Source of the DNA: Paenibacillus doosanensis
GTDB lineage: Bacteria; Bacillota; Bacilli; Paenibacillales; NBRC-103111
Length of the DNA: 41,164 bases
Direction: 5' to 3'
Assembly: GCF_025060755.1 (NCBI RefSeq)
Contig: NZ_JANYUY010000062.1
Coordinates: forward strand, 1 to 41,164
Under the pieces are notes generated by a model that was not told where the DNA came from, ran no database searches, and saw nothing but the letters and a program-made list of their open reading frames with translations. Below are positions 23,887 to 31,928 of the stretch, one piece after another (the first letter of the stretch is position 1; each line of letters starts with the position of its first letter). Position numbers and translations under genes: made by a program.

Positions 23887-24672
23887 TTAATACGGCTCAA
23901 ACCTGGCGACCACGGCCGAGGCGACCTCGGCTCCGCTAAGCAGGCAGTTTTGAAGCGTCATGCCCTGGAATACGCCGTACATGAAGCCGGCACAAAACGA
24001 ATCCCCCGCTCCGACGGTATTTACTACCCGCTCAGCCGCAACGATACCCTCACGATAAAACCGGGTGCCGTCGTAGGCGAGGCTGCCTTGTTCGCCCAAG
24101 GTTACGATCACCGCGCGGGGGCCGAGGCGCTGCGCCCACCGCATATACTCTTTAATGAAATCATCCTCCTGCTCATAAGAGAAAAAGGCATAGTCAATGT
24201 AAGGCAGTGCGAGCTCGGCCTCTTCTTTAAATACGCGCGTCGAGAAGTCGAATACCGTCAGCAGACCGCGATCTTTGAACGCGGGAAGCGAACCGGTTAC
24301 TCTCCCGGAAAAATTCGTATGCACGCAATCATGTCCAGCGATGAATTCAATATCCTCATCGGTTAAAGCGAACCGGACCATGACGCCTTCGATTTTCTCC
24401 TTATGAACCCTGTCGTTTCCGTTCAGATTCATTCGAAACATCGCCGTCCGCCCCTCGGCGACATGCAAATGGCTGATGTCAACACCTTCCCTGCGCAGCA
24501 CGCCCGCCATCTGCCGGCCGTAATCATCGGTACCGACGACGCTAACCATCGACGTATCCGCGCCGAGCCGGCTTAGATGGATAACGAAATCGACGCTATT
24601 GCCCGTCGGATAAGAACGACCCAAGTTTTCGTATATATCCATGCAGCTTAAACCTACTCCTGCTACCCGCAT
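23887..24672 (-). CDS. FrlD-like PfkB sugar kinase
   Basis: A 261-residue PfkB kinase. The N-terminus MRVAGVGLSCMDIYENLGRS with GNSVDFVIHLSRLGA is the fructoselysine-kinase style of substrate pocket, and the C-terminal NTVGAGDSFCAGF holds the catalytic Asp. The length is at the short end of PfkB kinases, close to that recalled for E. coli FrlD. The inferred reaction is ATP-dependent phosphorylation at O6 of a fructosamine, giving the substrate of the SIS deglycase three genes downstream. A general fructose or ribose kinase is the alternative. ATG with AAGGAGG upstream. Confidence 0.83.
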   Translation of the reverse strand: MRVAGVGLSCMDIYENLGRSYPTGNSVDFVIHLSRLGADTSMVSVVGTDDYGRQMAGVLRREGVDISHLHVAEGRTAMFRMNLNGNDRVHKEKIEGVMVRFALTDEDIEFIAGHDCVHTNFSGRVTGSLPAFKDRGLLTVFDFSTRVFKEEAELALPYIDYAFFSYEQEDDFIKEYMRWAQRLGPRAVIVTLGEQGSLAYDGTRFYREGIVAAERVVNTVGAGDSFCAGFMYGVFQGMTLQNCLLSGAEVASAVVARFEPY

Positions 24673-24732
24673 AGCTGGCCTCCTTGCCTAACCATGTGAT
24701 TGAAGCGGCGTCGGGCCGCGTTTTGCATCAAA

Positions 24733-26475
24733 TCATACATGGGCTGTTCCGCTCCGGCGCAGCTGCGCTGTCCGCTTTGCGTCAATCTCCAGCGTCTCCG
24801 GGATCAGCACCACGCCGTATTCCCTGGCAGCTTCATCCGGCTTGACATAGCCTAAGCGCGCATCCTCCCGTACCAGTTCGGGGTCTCTGGAGAACGGGTC
24901 CATGTAGCCGCCACCGCCCGGCGTACTAATGATCACAGTATCTCCTTTGTTTATCGCCAATGTCGCCTTGGGCGGCAAATTCGTCACTTCGCCTGAAGCT
25001 GTAATATGGATGCATTCCGACGCTGCGCCTTCCTTACCTCCAAACAAGCCCCATGGTCTCGTTCTCTGGCGTTCAGACGTGATCGTAACGATCACATCGT
25101 CCGATTCCGAAACAATCTCCCGGGTAATTCCCACGCCGCCGCGGAATTTGCCGTACCCGCCGCCGGTTTCAGCAAACGAATACTTCTTCACGAGCAGGGG
25201 ATACGATTGTTCAATAACCTCGGTCGGCGTATTGCGCGTATTCGTCATATGCGTATGCACACCGTTCATCCCGTCCAGTCCGAGCACAGCGCCTTGTCCT
25301 CCTCCGCAGGTCTCGATGTATGAAAAGTATTCGCCGGTCGCTTCATTAAAGCCGCCAAAGTTAAGTCCGTTCATCGAGCCGGAGCAGGCGGCGATAGCCG
25401 CCTCGGGAAGCACGGGAGCAAGCGCCCCGAGAATCGCGTCGGTAATGCGCTGCGACGTGTTACCATTGGCGTTGGAGACCGCTGCCGGGAATTTCGCGTT
25501 GACGACGGTGCCCTCCTTGGCGTGAACGCGAACCGGCCGATAGGCTCCGTCGTTCGGCGGCACCTCCGGGTCGAGCAGCGCTTTGACGGCGTAATAGGCG
25601 CAGGCGCTTGTAACGCCGATCGTCGAATTGATAGAGCCTCGAGCCTGCGGCGAAGTCCCTTCGAACGAGACGTGAATTTCGTCGTCCTTGACGCAAACCT
25701 GCACCGCGATTTTGATCAAATCCCGGGTGAGGCCGTCGCCTTCCAAATAGTCCTCGAAGGTATACGTTCCGTTCGGAACCTTGCGAATTGCCGCCCGCAG
25801 CCTCCGTTCCGAATAGTTCATCAGCTCGTTCATGCACGTTTCCGTGAAATCGGTCGAATACCGCTCGAACAGCTCCTTTAGACGGGTTTCACCGATTTTG
25901 TTGGCGGCGAGCTGGGCGTAAATGTCGCCGAGCATCTCCTTGCCGGTCCGTGAGTTTTTCGTCAAAAGTCGCAGCACCTCCTCGTCCATAACGCCCGCTT
26001 TACGCACGCGAATGGCCGGCAGCCTGAGCCCCTCCTGAAAAATTTCTGTCGTTTTGACCGAGCAGCTCCCCGGAGTCATGCCGCCGACATCAATATGATG
26101 CGCAATGTTGGCGGTTAATGCGACAAGCCGACCTTGATGAAATACAGGGGAGATCATGAAAATATCTGGAAGATGCGAGCCGCTAATATACGGATCGTTA
26201 ATCAGGATCGCATCGCCTTCCTTCAGTTCGTCAGGCTTGTAGATCTTCAGCACCTCGCCGACAACGGAAGGCATCAGCCCCAAGTGAAGCGGAATATGCT
26301 CCGCCTGAGCCACCAGCTTGCCGTCCTTCGTGTAAATTGCCGTAGAGCAGTCCATCCGGTCCTTGATATTCGTGGACAATGCCGTTTTGATCAAAGCGAC
26401 GCCCATTTCTTCGGCAATGGTATGAAAAGCGTTCTTCATCACTTCTATCGTGATGGCATCAACTTTTGCGCTCAT
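24733..26475 (-). CDS. Hydantoinase B/oxoprolinase family subunit
   Basis: A 580-residue protein of the HyuB family. Seen are KNAFHTIAEEMGVALIKTA, DAILINDPYISGSHLPD, HHIDVGGMTPGS (metal-binding His/Asp region), GNTSQRITDAILGAL, and the Gly-rich end TPGGGGYMDP. HyuB subunits work with HyuA in ATP-dependent opening of 5-oxoproline, hydantoins or lactams, or in carboxylases of the acetone type. The ATG at 26475 has GGGAGG; the longer frame is not needed. It starts 22 bp after HyuA ends, so the two surely form one enzyme. Confidence 0.9.
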   Translation of the reverse strand: MSAKVDAITIEVMKNAFHTIAEEMGVALIKTALSTNIKDRMDCSTAIYTKDGKLVAQAEHIPLHLGLMPSVVGEVLKIYKPDELKEGDAILINDPYISGSHLPDIFMISPVFHQGRLVALTANIAHHIDVGGMTPGSCSVKTTEIFQEGLRLPAIRVRKAGVMDEEVLRLLTKNSRTGKEMLGDIYAQLAANKIGETRLKELFERYSTDFTETCMNELMNYSERRLRAAIRKVPNGTYTFEDYLEGDGLTRDLIKIAVQVCVKDDEIHVSFEGTSPQARGSINSTIGVTSACAYYAVKALLDPEVPPNDGAYRPVRVHAKEGTVVNAKFPAAVSNANGNTSQRITDAILGALAPVLPEAAIAACSGSMNGLNFGGFNEATGEYFSYIETCGGGQGAVLGLDGMNGVHTHMTNTRNTPTEVIEQSYPLLVKKYSFAETGGGYGKFRGGVGITREIVSESDDVIVTITSERQRTRPWGLFGGKEGAASECIHITASGEVTNLPPKATLAINKGDTVIISTPGGGGYMDPFSRDPELVREDARLGYVKPDEAAREYGVVLIPETLEIDAKRTAQLRRSGTAHV

Positions 26476-26497
26476 GGTCCGTCCTCCCTTGGATTCG

Positions 26498-28546
26498 TTA
26501 TGCGTTATACAAATGGATGAGCAGATTACCGTAATCGTCGGTCTCAGCTTTTTGCCCTGGATGGATGACAATCGTGGAGTCGAGCTGCTCAAAGATGGCC
26601 GGCCCTTCTACAACTGCTCCCGCACGTAAACCGGAACGGTTGTACACCGGCGTTGCCACAAATCGGCCGTCAAAAAACACCTGGCGGGAAGGTAGTGCCT
26701 CCTGCGTTTCCGAACCCCCTTCCCTTTTGTCGAAACGAATTTTCGGAATCGCCCCAATGGCGATCAGCCGAATGTTAACCAGCTCGACCGTCTCCTCCTC
26801 CCGGCTGAAACCGTATATTTTATGATGCATCCTATGGAAGTCGTTCACTGCCTGCTCCAGCATCTCCCCGTTCAGCTTCAGCCCCCGGATCGGCACATCG
26901 ATTTCATACGCCTGGCGCAAATAACGCAGATCGAGCGCAACTTGCAGGTGAATCTCCCCGTCGGCGAAGCCTTCCTTATGCAGCTGCCCTCGTGCTTCCT
27001 CCGCCAGGCGGGCGATGACATCATTGGCATCATCCAGCTTTAACTGAGCGACACCGGACAGCACGGTTTGTACAAAGTCGTGCCGCACATCGGCCATTAA
27101 CATCCCCATCGCGCACGTGATCCCGGGATTCGGAGGAATAATGATTTCCTGGCAGCCCAGCTCCTTGCCTATCTCGACGGCATGTACCGGGCCCGCACCG
27201 CCGAAGGCGACAAGCGAGAAGTTGCGCGGATCGTGTCCTTTCTCGATCGAAATGACCCGGATGCCGCGAATCATATTCGCGTTCACGACCTTGAGAATCC
27301 CTTCAGCCGCCTCTTCTATCGTAATGCCGAGAGGGTCGGCGATTTTTTCCTTCATCACCTGACGGGCCAGCTCGAGATTCATTTTCATCTTCCCATTCAA
27401 AATGTAGCCCGGATTGATCCGCCCCAATATAACGTTCGCATCCGTTACGGTCGGCTCCATGCCGCCTTTGTTGTAGCTTACCGGGCCCGGCACGGCGCCC
27501 GCGCTCTGCGGCCCGACGCGCAGCGCTCCCCCCACATCGATCCAGGCGATGCTGCCGCCTCCCGAGCCGATCGTATGCATTTCGATCATCGGCAGCTTGA
27601 TCGGGCTGCCTTCCACCTCGCTCATGGTGGTGTACTGCGGCCTGCCCTTCTCAATCAAAGCGGTGTCGAGACTGGTGCCTCCCATGTCGATAGTGATCAG
27701 ATCCTTATAAGGCGTCGTTTCCACGATGAACAATCCCGCCAGAATCCCTCCCGCAGGGCCCGAAAGCACCGTCCTGGCCGGAGTGTGCATGGCGCTCTCC
27801 GCAGTTATGATCCCGCCGTTCGACTGCATAATGTATAGCTCCGACCGAACGCCGATTTCCTTCAAACTGCCTACCAGACGATTCAGATATCCCTTCATCT
27901 TTGGCAGTACATACGCATTTGCCGCCACCGTGCTGGTCCGCTCATATTCCTTGAACTCGGGAAGTACTTCGCTCGACAGCGTGACATAAGCTTCTGGGTA
28001 TTCTTCCTGCAACGCTTGCCGGATCATATTCTCATGGGTGTCATTCATGTAGGAGTTGATCAGGCATATGGCGACGGACTGCACGCCTTCGCGTTTCAGT
28101 CTGTGCGCGATCTCACGTATTTCTTCCGGATCCAAAGGCTCCAGCACTTCCCCGTTCGCCTTAATCCGCTCGCTCACTTCAATACGCAGATCGCGCGAGA
28201 CAAACGGAACCTTCTTCCTTGCTTTGAAATCGTACAGCTTCGGGCGGGACTGCCGGCCGATTTCCAACACATCGCGAAAGCCTTTGGTCGTGAGCAGCGC
28301 GGTCTTGGCGCCTTTGCGCTCCAGAAGCGCGTTCGTCGCCACGGTAGAGCCGTGGATGAAGAACGAGATGTTCTTCACGTCAATTCCCGTTTGACTCACA
28401 ATTTCGCGTACCCCGTTAATAACAGCTTCGGACGGATCGTGAGGAGTCGAAGGCACCTTGGCTACATGCACCTCGCCTGTTTGTTCATGAATGAGAGCAA
28501 TATCGGTAAACGTTCCGCCGGTATCGACACCAAGGCGATAACTCAT
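26498..28546 (-). CDS. Hydantoinase A/oxoprolinase family subunit
   Basis: A 682-residue protein of the HyuA family, with an actin-like ATP-binding fold. The N-terminal phosphate loop VDTGGTFTDIAL (about residues 7-18), TVATNALLERKGA, TTKGFRDVLEIGR, then SGPAGGILAG and TIDMGGTSLDTALI (second phosphate motif) are present. ATG at 28546 with AGAGGTG upstream. It activates the amide by phosphorylation in known family members. It lies between the importer and the frl-like genes, so a cyclic amide (lactam, hydantoin) in the imported molecule is the best guess. Confidence 0.9.
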   Translation of the reverse strand: MSYRLGVDTGGTFTDIALIHEQTGEVHVAKVPSTPHDPSEAVINGVREIVSQTGIDVKNISFFIHGSTVATNALLERKGAKTALLTTKGFRDVLEIGRQSRPKLYDFKARKKVPFVSRDLRIEVSERIKANGEVLEPLDPEEIREIAHRLKREGVQSVAICLINSYMNDTHENMIRQALQEEYPEAYVTLSSEVLPEFKEYERTSTVAANAYVLPKMKGYLNRLVGSLKEIGVRSELYIMQSNGGIITAESAMHTPARTVLSGPAGGILAGLFIVETTPYKDLITIDMGGTSLDTALIEKGRPQYTTMSEVEGSPIKLPMIEMHTIGSGGGSIAWIDVGGALRVGPQSAGAVPGPVSYNKGGMEPTVTDANVILGRINPGYILNGKMKMNLELARQVMKEKIADPLGITIEEAAEGILKVVNANMIRGIRVISIEKGHDPRNFSLVAFGGAGPVHAVEIGKELGCQEIIIPPNPGITCAMGMLMADVRHDFVQTVLSGVAQLKLDDANDVIARLAEEARGQLHKEGFADGEIHLQVALDLRYLRQAYEIDVPIRGLKLNGEMLEQAVNDFHRMHHKIYGFSREEETVELVNIRLIAIGAIPKIRFDKREGGSETQEALPSRQVFFDGRFVATPVYNRSGLRAGAVVEGPAIFEQLDSTIVIHPGQKAETDDYGNLLIHLYNA

Positions 28547-28573
28547 GTTGAACACCTCTTTAAGTTGTTAAGT

Positions 28574-29416
28574 TTAATCTTTCATGGAACCGCTTGCCAG
28601 ACCGCTAACGATATATTTTTGCAGCGATGCAAAAATGATGATGATGGGCAAGGCGGCTATCGCGGCAACCGCCATCAAATAATTCCACTGCGTACCGAAT
28701 TCGCCGGTAAACTTGCTGAGGCCCATCGTCAAAGGCCGCACGCTTTCATCGGAGGTGAGCGTCAGCGCAAAGATGAAGTCCCCCCAGCCCCACAGAAAGC
28801 TGATCGCGCCGACGGTAAGCAACCCCGGTGTAACAAGCGGCAGCACGACTTTCCAGAACGCCCCCGCCTTATGACACCCGTCGATCAGCGCCGCCTCCTC
28901 CACCCCGCTTGGCACTCCTAGAAAATAAGGACGAAGCACCAGAACGGCAAAAGGCAACGTATGCGTCGTGTTGGCAATCACAAGTGCCGTATAGCTGTTG
29001 ACAAGCTGCACCTTGGAGAACACGATGAACAGCGGCATCGCCACCATAATGCTCGGCAGCATTTGTGTAGCGAGGAGCACAATAAGCACGGCTCCCTTGC
29101 CCCGAATCGGCAGTCTGGCGAGGCCGTAAGCGGATGGCGAGGCCAGCAGCAGCGTAAGCAGCATCGTCCCGGTAGCAATGATAAAGCTGTTTCCGATGTA
29201 GCGGAAAATCCCGGTGTCCGCGACAAAGTTGTGCACGTACGCTTCCAGCGTCGGCGACACCGGAATATAATGCGGAGGATAAGCGAACAACTCGTTCATC
29301 GGTTTGATGGAGGTGACAAACAGCCAGTAGATCGGAAACAGATAGACAAGCGTTGCCGCAGCGGCTGCAGCAGCCGTAATATAGCTGCGGGCGCTGTATT
29401 TGCCGGATGCGATCAT
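28574..29416 (-). CDS. ABC transporter permease, CUT1 MalG type
   Basis: A 280-residue permease with about six membrane segments and an EAA loop reading VEEAALIDGCHKAGAFWKV. The start codon overlaps the stop of the upstream permease (ATGA), with AAGGAGGAG upstream. It forms the importer with the adjacent permease and lipoprotein. In Bacillus subtilis the fructosamine importer FrlONM is also a CUT1 system without its own ATPase, which supports a fructosamine-type substrate. Confidence 0.87.
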   Translation of the reverse strand: MIASGKYSARSYITAAAAAAATLVYLFPIYWLFVTSIKPMNELFAYPPHYIPVSPTLEAYVHNFVADTGIFRYIGNSFIIATGTMLLTLLLASPSAYGLARLPIRGKGAVLIVLLATQMLPSIMVAMPLFIVFSKVQLVNSYTALVIANTTHTLPFAVLVLRPYFLGVPSGVEEAALIDGCHKAGAFWKVVLPLVTPGLLTVGAISFLWGWGDFIFALTLTSDESVRPLTMGLSKFTGEFGTQWNYLMAVAAIAALPIIIIFASLQKYIVSGLASGSMKD

Positions 29417-30348
29417 GACTTCTCCTCCTTCCGGGACATCCAGAGGTACACCGATGCGAGGGTAATCAGAAAGACGAACATCAGGCTTGCCACTGTCGAT
29501 CCCATGCTGATTTCATAGTTGGTAAAAGCAAGCTTGTAAGCGAACAGTGGCAGCACCGTCGTCACGTTTACCGGCCCCCCGCCGGTCATGACGAAAATCA
29601 GATCAAACACCTTGAATGTGTAGATCAGCACAAGCATTAACACGATAAAAATAGTCGGCCTCATCAGCGGAACGGTAATTTGCATGAACTGCCTAAACCG
29701 GCCGGCTCCGTCGATTTTGGCGGCTTCGTACAGCTGATCCGGCAGCGCCTGCAACCCCGCAAGCAAAATGAGCATGTTAAACGGAATGCCGATCCATATA
29801 TTGGCGATTGTCGCCGCCGTCAGCGCAGTACCCTGATCGGTCAGCCAAAACACTGGCTTATCAATCAGGCCGAGCATGATGAGCAGATGGTTGAATACCC
29901 CGGAGTCCCCCGATAAAATCCACTTGAACAACGTACCGGTAATGACAATCGGCATCATCCAGCCAAGCAGAATCAGAGAGCGCATCAAGTCCCGTCCGGG
30001 AAACCGGCGATGGAAAAACAACGCCAGCGCAAACCCTAGCCCGAATTGAAATACAAGACTGCCGGCCGTGAAAAACAGCGAGTGGCGCACAGAGTCCATA
30101 AAGAGCGGATCGGCAAACACTTTGGTATAATTGTCCCATCCGACAAAGCGGTGGCCGCCCTTCAAATTCATTAGCGTAACGTCCTGAAAGCTAATCCAAA
30201 TATTATATAATATAGGGAATATAAGGAATGAAATAACAAACAATCCTCCGGGAAGAACGAACATATAGTTGGTCCAGCCCGCCCGTATCCTCCCAGGAGC
30301 CGATTTGGAGACAGCCCGCTCTGTCTTGGGCAATGCCTGATCCGTCAT
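29413..30348 (-). CDS. ABC transporter permease, CUT1 MalF/UgpA type
   Basis: A 311-residue permease with a 30-residue cytoplasmic leader, a first membrane segment around NYMFVLPGGLFVISFLIFP and about six segments in total. The EAA loop reads YEAAKIDGAGRFRQFMQ. The ATG at 30348 has GGGAGGG upstream; the six extra codons of the longer frame carry no ribosome site of their own. It lies 66 bp after the binding-protein gene. Confidence 0.87.
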   Translation of the reverse strand: MTDQALPKTERAVSKSAPGRIRAGWTNYMFVLPGGLFVISFLIFPILYNIWISFQDVTLMNLKGGHRFVGWDNYTKVFADPLFMDSVRHSLFFTAGSLVFQFGLGFALALFFHRRFPGRDLMRSLILLGWMMPIVITGTLFKWILSGDSGVFNHLLIMLGLIDKPVFWLTDQGTALTAATIANIWIGIPFNMLILLAGLQALPDQLYEAAKIDGAGRFRQFMQITVPLMRPTIFIVLMLVLIYTFKVFDLIFVMTGGGPVNVTTVLPLFAYKLAFTNYEISMGSTVASLMFVFLITLASVYLWMSRKEEKS

Positions 30349-30414
30349 GGAGCTTCTCCCTCCCACGCTTCGATTGGGGGAGGAGCTTCCTCCCCGTTAT
30401 AATGTGATTTTTCT

Positions 30415-31668
30415 TTATTGCAGCAGGGGCTTGATCTTGCCCGCCGCTTCCTTCACCGCGTCCTCCGGCGACTTCACACCGGTTACGGTTTGCTGAACCA
30501 TATCCTGCACCGCCTCCGAAATTTTCGGATAGTTCGGTCCGTAGGCCCGCGCTTTGGCGTATTGATGCTGATCCGCAAAAATCTTCATATATTTGTCCGT
30601 TTGCCAATAGGAGTCGTTGATTAAATCTTTGCGGCTCGGAATTCTTGCTCCGCCGATGAGCAGTGGCTTCAAATATTCCGGCTTTTGGGAAAACTTGATG
30701 ATGTCCCACGCAATGTCCTTGTGTTTGGAGGTAGCTGTAATGGCCCAGTCGTCCCCGCCGAGAATCGTCGCTTTTTCTTTGCCGGAAGGCAAGTCGGCCA
30801 GTCCCCACTTAAACTTGGCCTCATTAAGCGCAGGAAGCTGCCAAGGGCCGCTTAACACCATCGCTACTTTTCCGGCCATGAATTGCAGGAAAGTAGCCTG
30901 CTGATCCTGCGTCAAGACCTCTTTGGACATCGAGCCGCTAGCCACCAGATCCTTATACAGCTTGAGCGTATCTACCGTTCCCGGGTTATCGATGTTGGTC
31001 AAGTCGGAGCCGGCCTGCCAGAGGAAGGGGAGATACTGGAACGTTAGCTGCTCGCTTTTCGGAGCGGCGATGGCGAGGCCGTACACACCGTTGCCGCTAA
31101 GCTTTTTCGCCACAGTCTTCAGTTCATCCCATGTTTTGGGCGGCTCCACCCCGGCTTGCTTGAGAAGATCATCGTTATAAAATAAACCCAAATTATTGTT
31201 GCTCACGGGAATCCCGTAGTTTTTGCCTTTATACATTGTTGCATTCCACGGCGCTTCGAAATATTGATCCGCTTCCCCCCATGCCTTCACCTCTTCGGTA
31301 ATGTCGGCAAGTACTCCGGCGGAGGCGAACGCCTGATGATCCGGCCCGTCGATCATAACTATGTCGGGGAGCTGGCCGGCGGCCGAGCCAAGCAGCAGCT
31401 TGTTTTTAATATCGGCGAACGGAACGAACGTTCTCTCGATTTTTACGTTTGGATGCTCCTTCTCATATGCGGCAATCAGATTTGTTAGAGCATCGATCAT
31501 CGCCTGATTCGGCTGAAAATCCCACCATGTAATCTTGACCTGCTCATTCGGCGGATTCGACATCTCTGCCGATTCTTTGGGAGCCGGCGCGCTGCCCGTT
31601 TCGGACGAGCAGGCTGTGACGAACGAGAAAATCAGAGTAAGTGAAGCGAGCAACCATTTTTTCTTCAT
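30415..31668 (-). CDS. Extracellular solute-binding lipoprotein (family 1) of the frl/hyu-type operon
   Basis: A 417-residue secreted lipoprotein with a signal peptide ending in the lipobox FVTAC (Cys20) and a family 1 binding fold. Landmarks are ITWWDFQPNQAMIDAL, PDIVMIDGPDHQAFA, LLKQAGVEPPKTWDEL and GDDWAITATSKHKDIAWDII. AAAGGAGG precedes the ATG. It is first of ten genes whose products resemble fructosamine and cyclic-amide catabolism, so it should bind that compound. Known fructosamine importers such as FrlO have the same fold. Confidence 0.87.
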   Translation of the reverse strand: MKKKWLLASLTLIFSFVTACSSETGSAPAPKESAEMSNPPNEQVKITWWDFQPNQAMIDALTNLIAAYEKEHPNVKIERTFVPFADIKNKLLLGSAAGQLPDIVMIDGPDHQAFASAGVLADITEEVKAWGEADQYFEAPWNATMYKGKNYGIPVSNNNLGLFYNDDLLKQAGVEPPKTWDELKTVAKKLSGNGVYGLAIAAPKSEQLTFQYLPFLWQAGSDLTNIDNPGTVDTLKLYKDLVASGSMSKEVLTQDQQATFLQFMAGKVAMVLSGPWQLPALNEAKFKWGLADLPSGKEKATILGGDDWAITATSKHKDIAWDIIKFSQKPEYLKPLLIGGARIPSRKDLINDSYWQTDKYMKIFADQHQYAKARAYGPNYPKISEAVQDMVQQTVTGVKSPEDAVKEAAGKIKPLLQ

Positions 31669-31739
31669 TTCAACTTGCCTCCTTTATGACCATTTACCGT
31701 GTTGGACTGAGGATGTTTCCGGAATGTCCTCTTGACTTC

Positions 31740-31768
31740 ATTATAGGTCAGCAGGCGCTAATGAAATA
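31740..31768 (-). promoter_or_regulatory. Candidate promoter of the frl/hyu-type operon
   Basis: TATAAT on the minus strand (31745-31740) about 70 bp upstream of the binding-protein start, with a very poor -35 (TATTTC, 17 nt spacing). This suggests a promoter dependent on an activator, such as the adjacent YesN-type regulator. Confidence 0.4.
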
Positions 31769-31843
31769 TAAACAAACTTAAGAGGATCATATATACAAAT
31801 TTAATGTTCGTCCGCAGCTATCCTTGGGCGATGCCCATGTAGC

Positions 31844-31871
31844 AAAAAGAAGACGGCTAGTTACCGTCTTC
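31844..31871 (-). terminator. Rho-independent terminator of the regulatory operon
   Basis: GAAGACGG and its perfect complement enclose a 7-nt loop, followed on the minus strand by TTTTTGC. It separates the gntR-regulator-kinase transcript from the catabolic operon. Confidence 0.8.
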
Positions 31872-31928
31872 CGTCTGCAAAGCACTTCATTATTCAACAT
31901 GAATGTATGTCCGCGCTCGCTCAGCGCA

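Noticed and set aside
22701-23939. A 412-codon plus-strand open frame opposite the YjbQ, amidohydrolase and kinase genes
   Set aside because: It crosses three well-supported minus-strand genes and has no ribosome site or domain.
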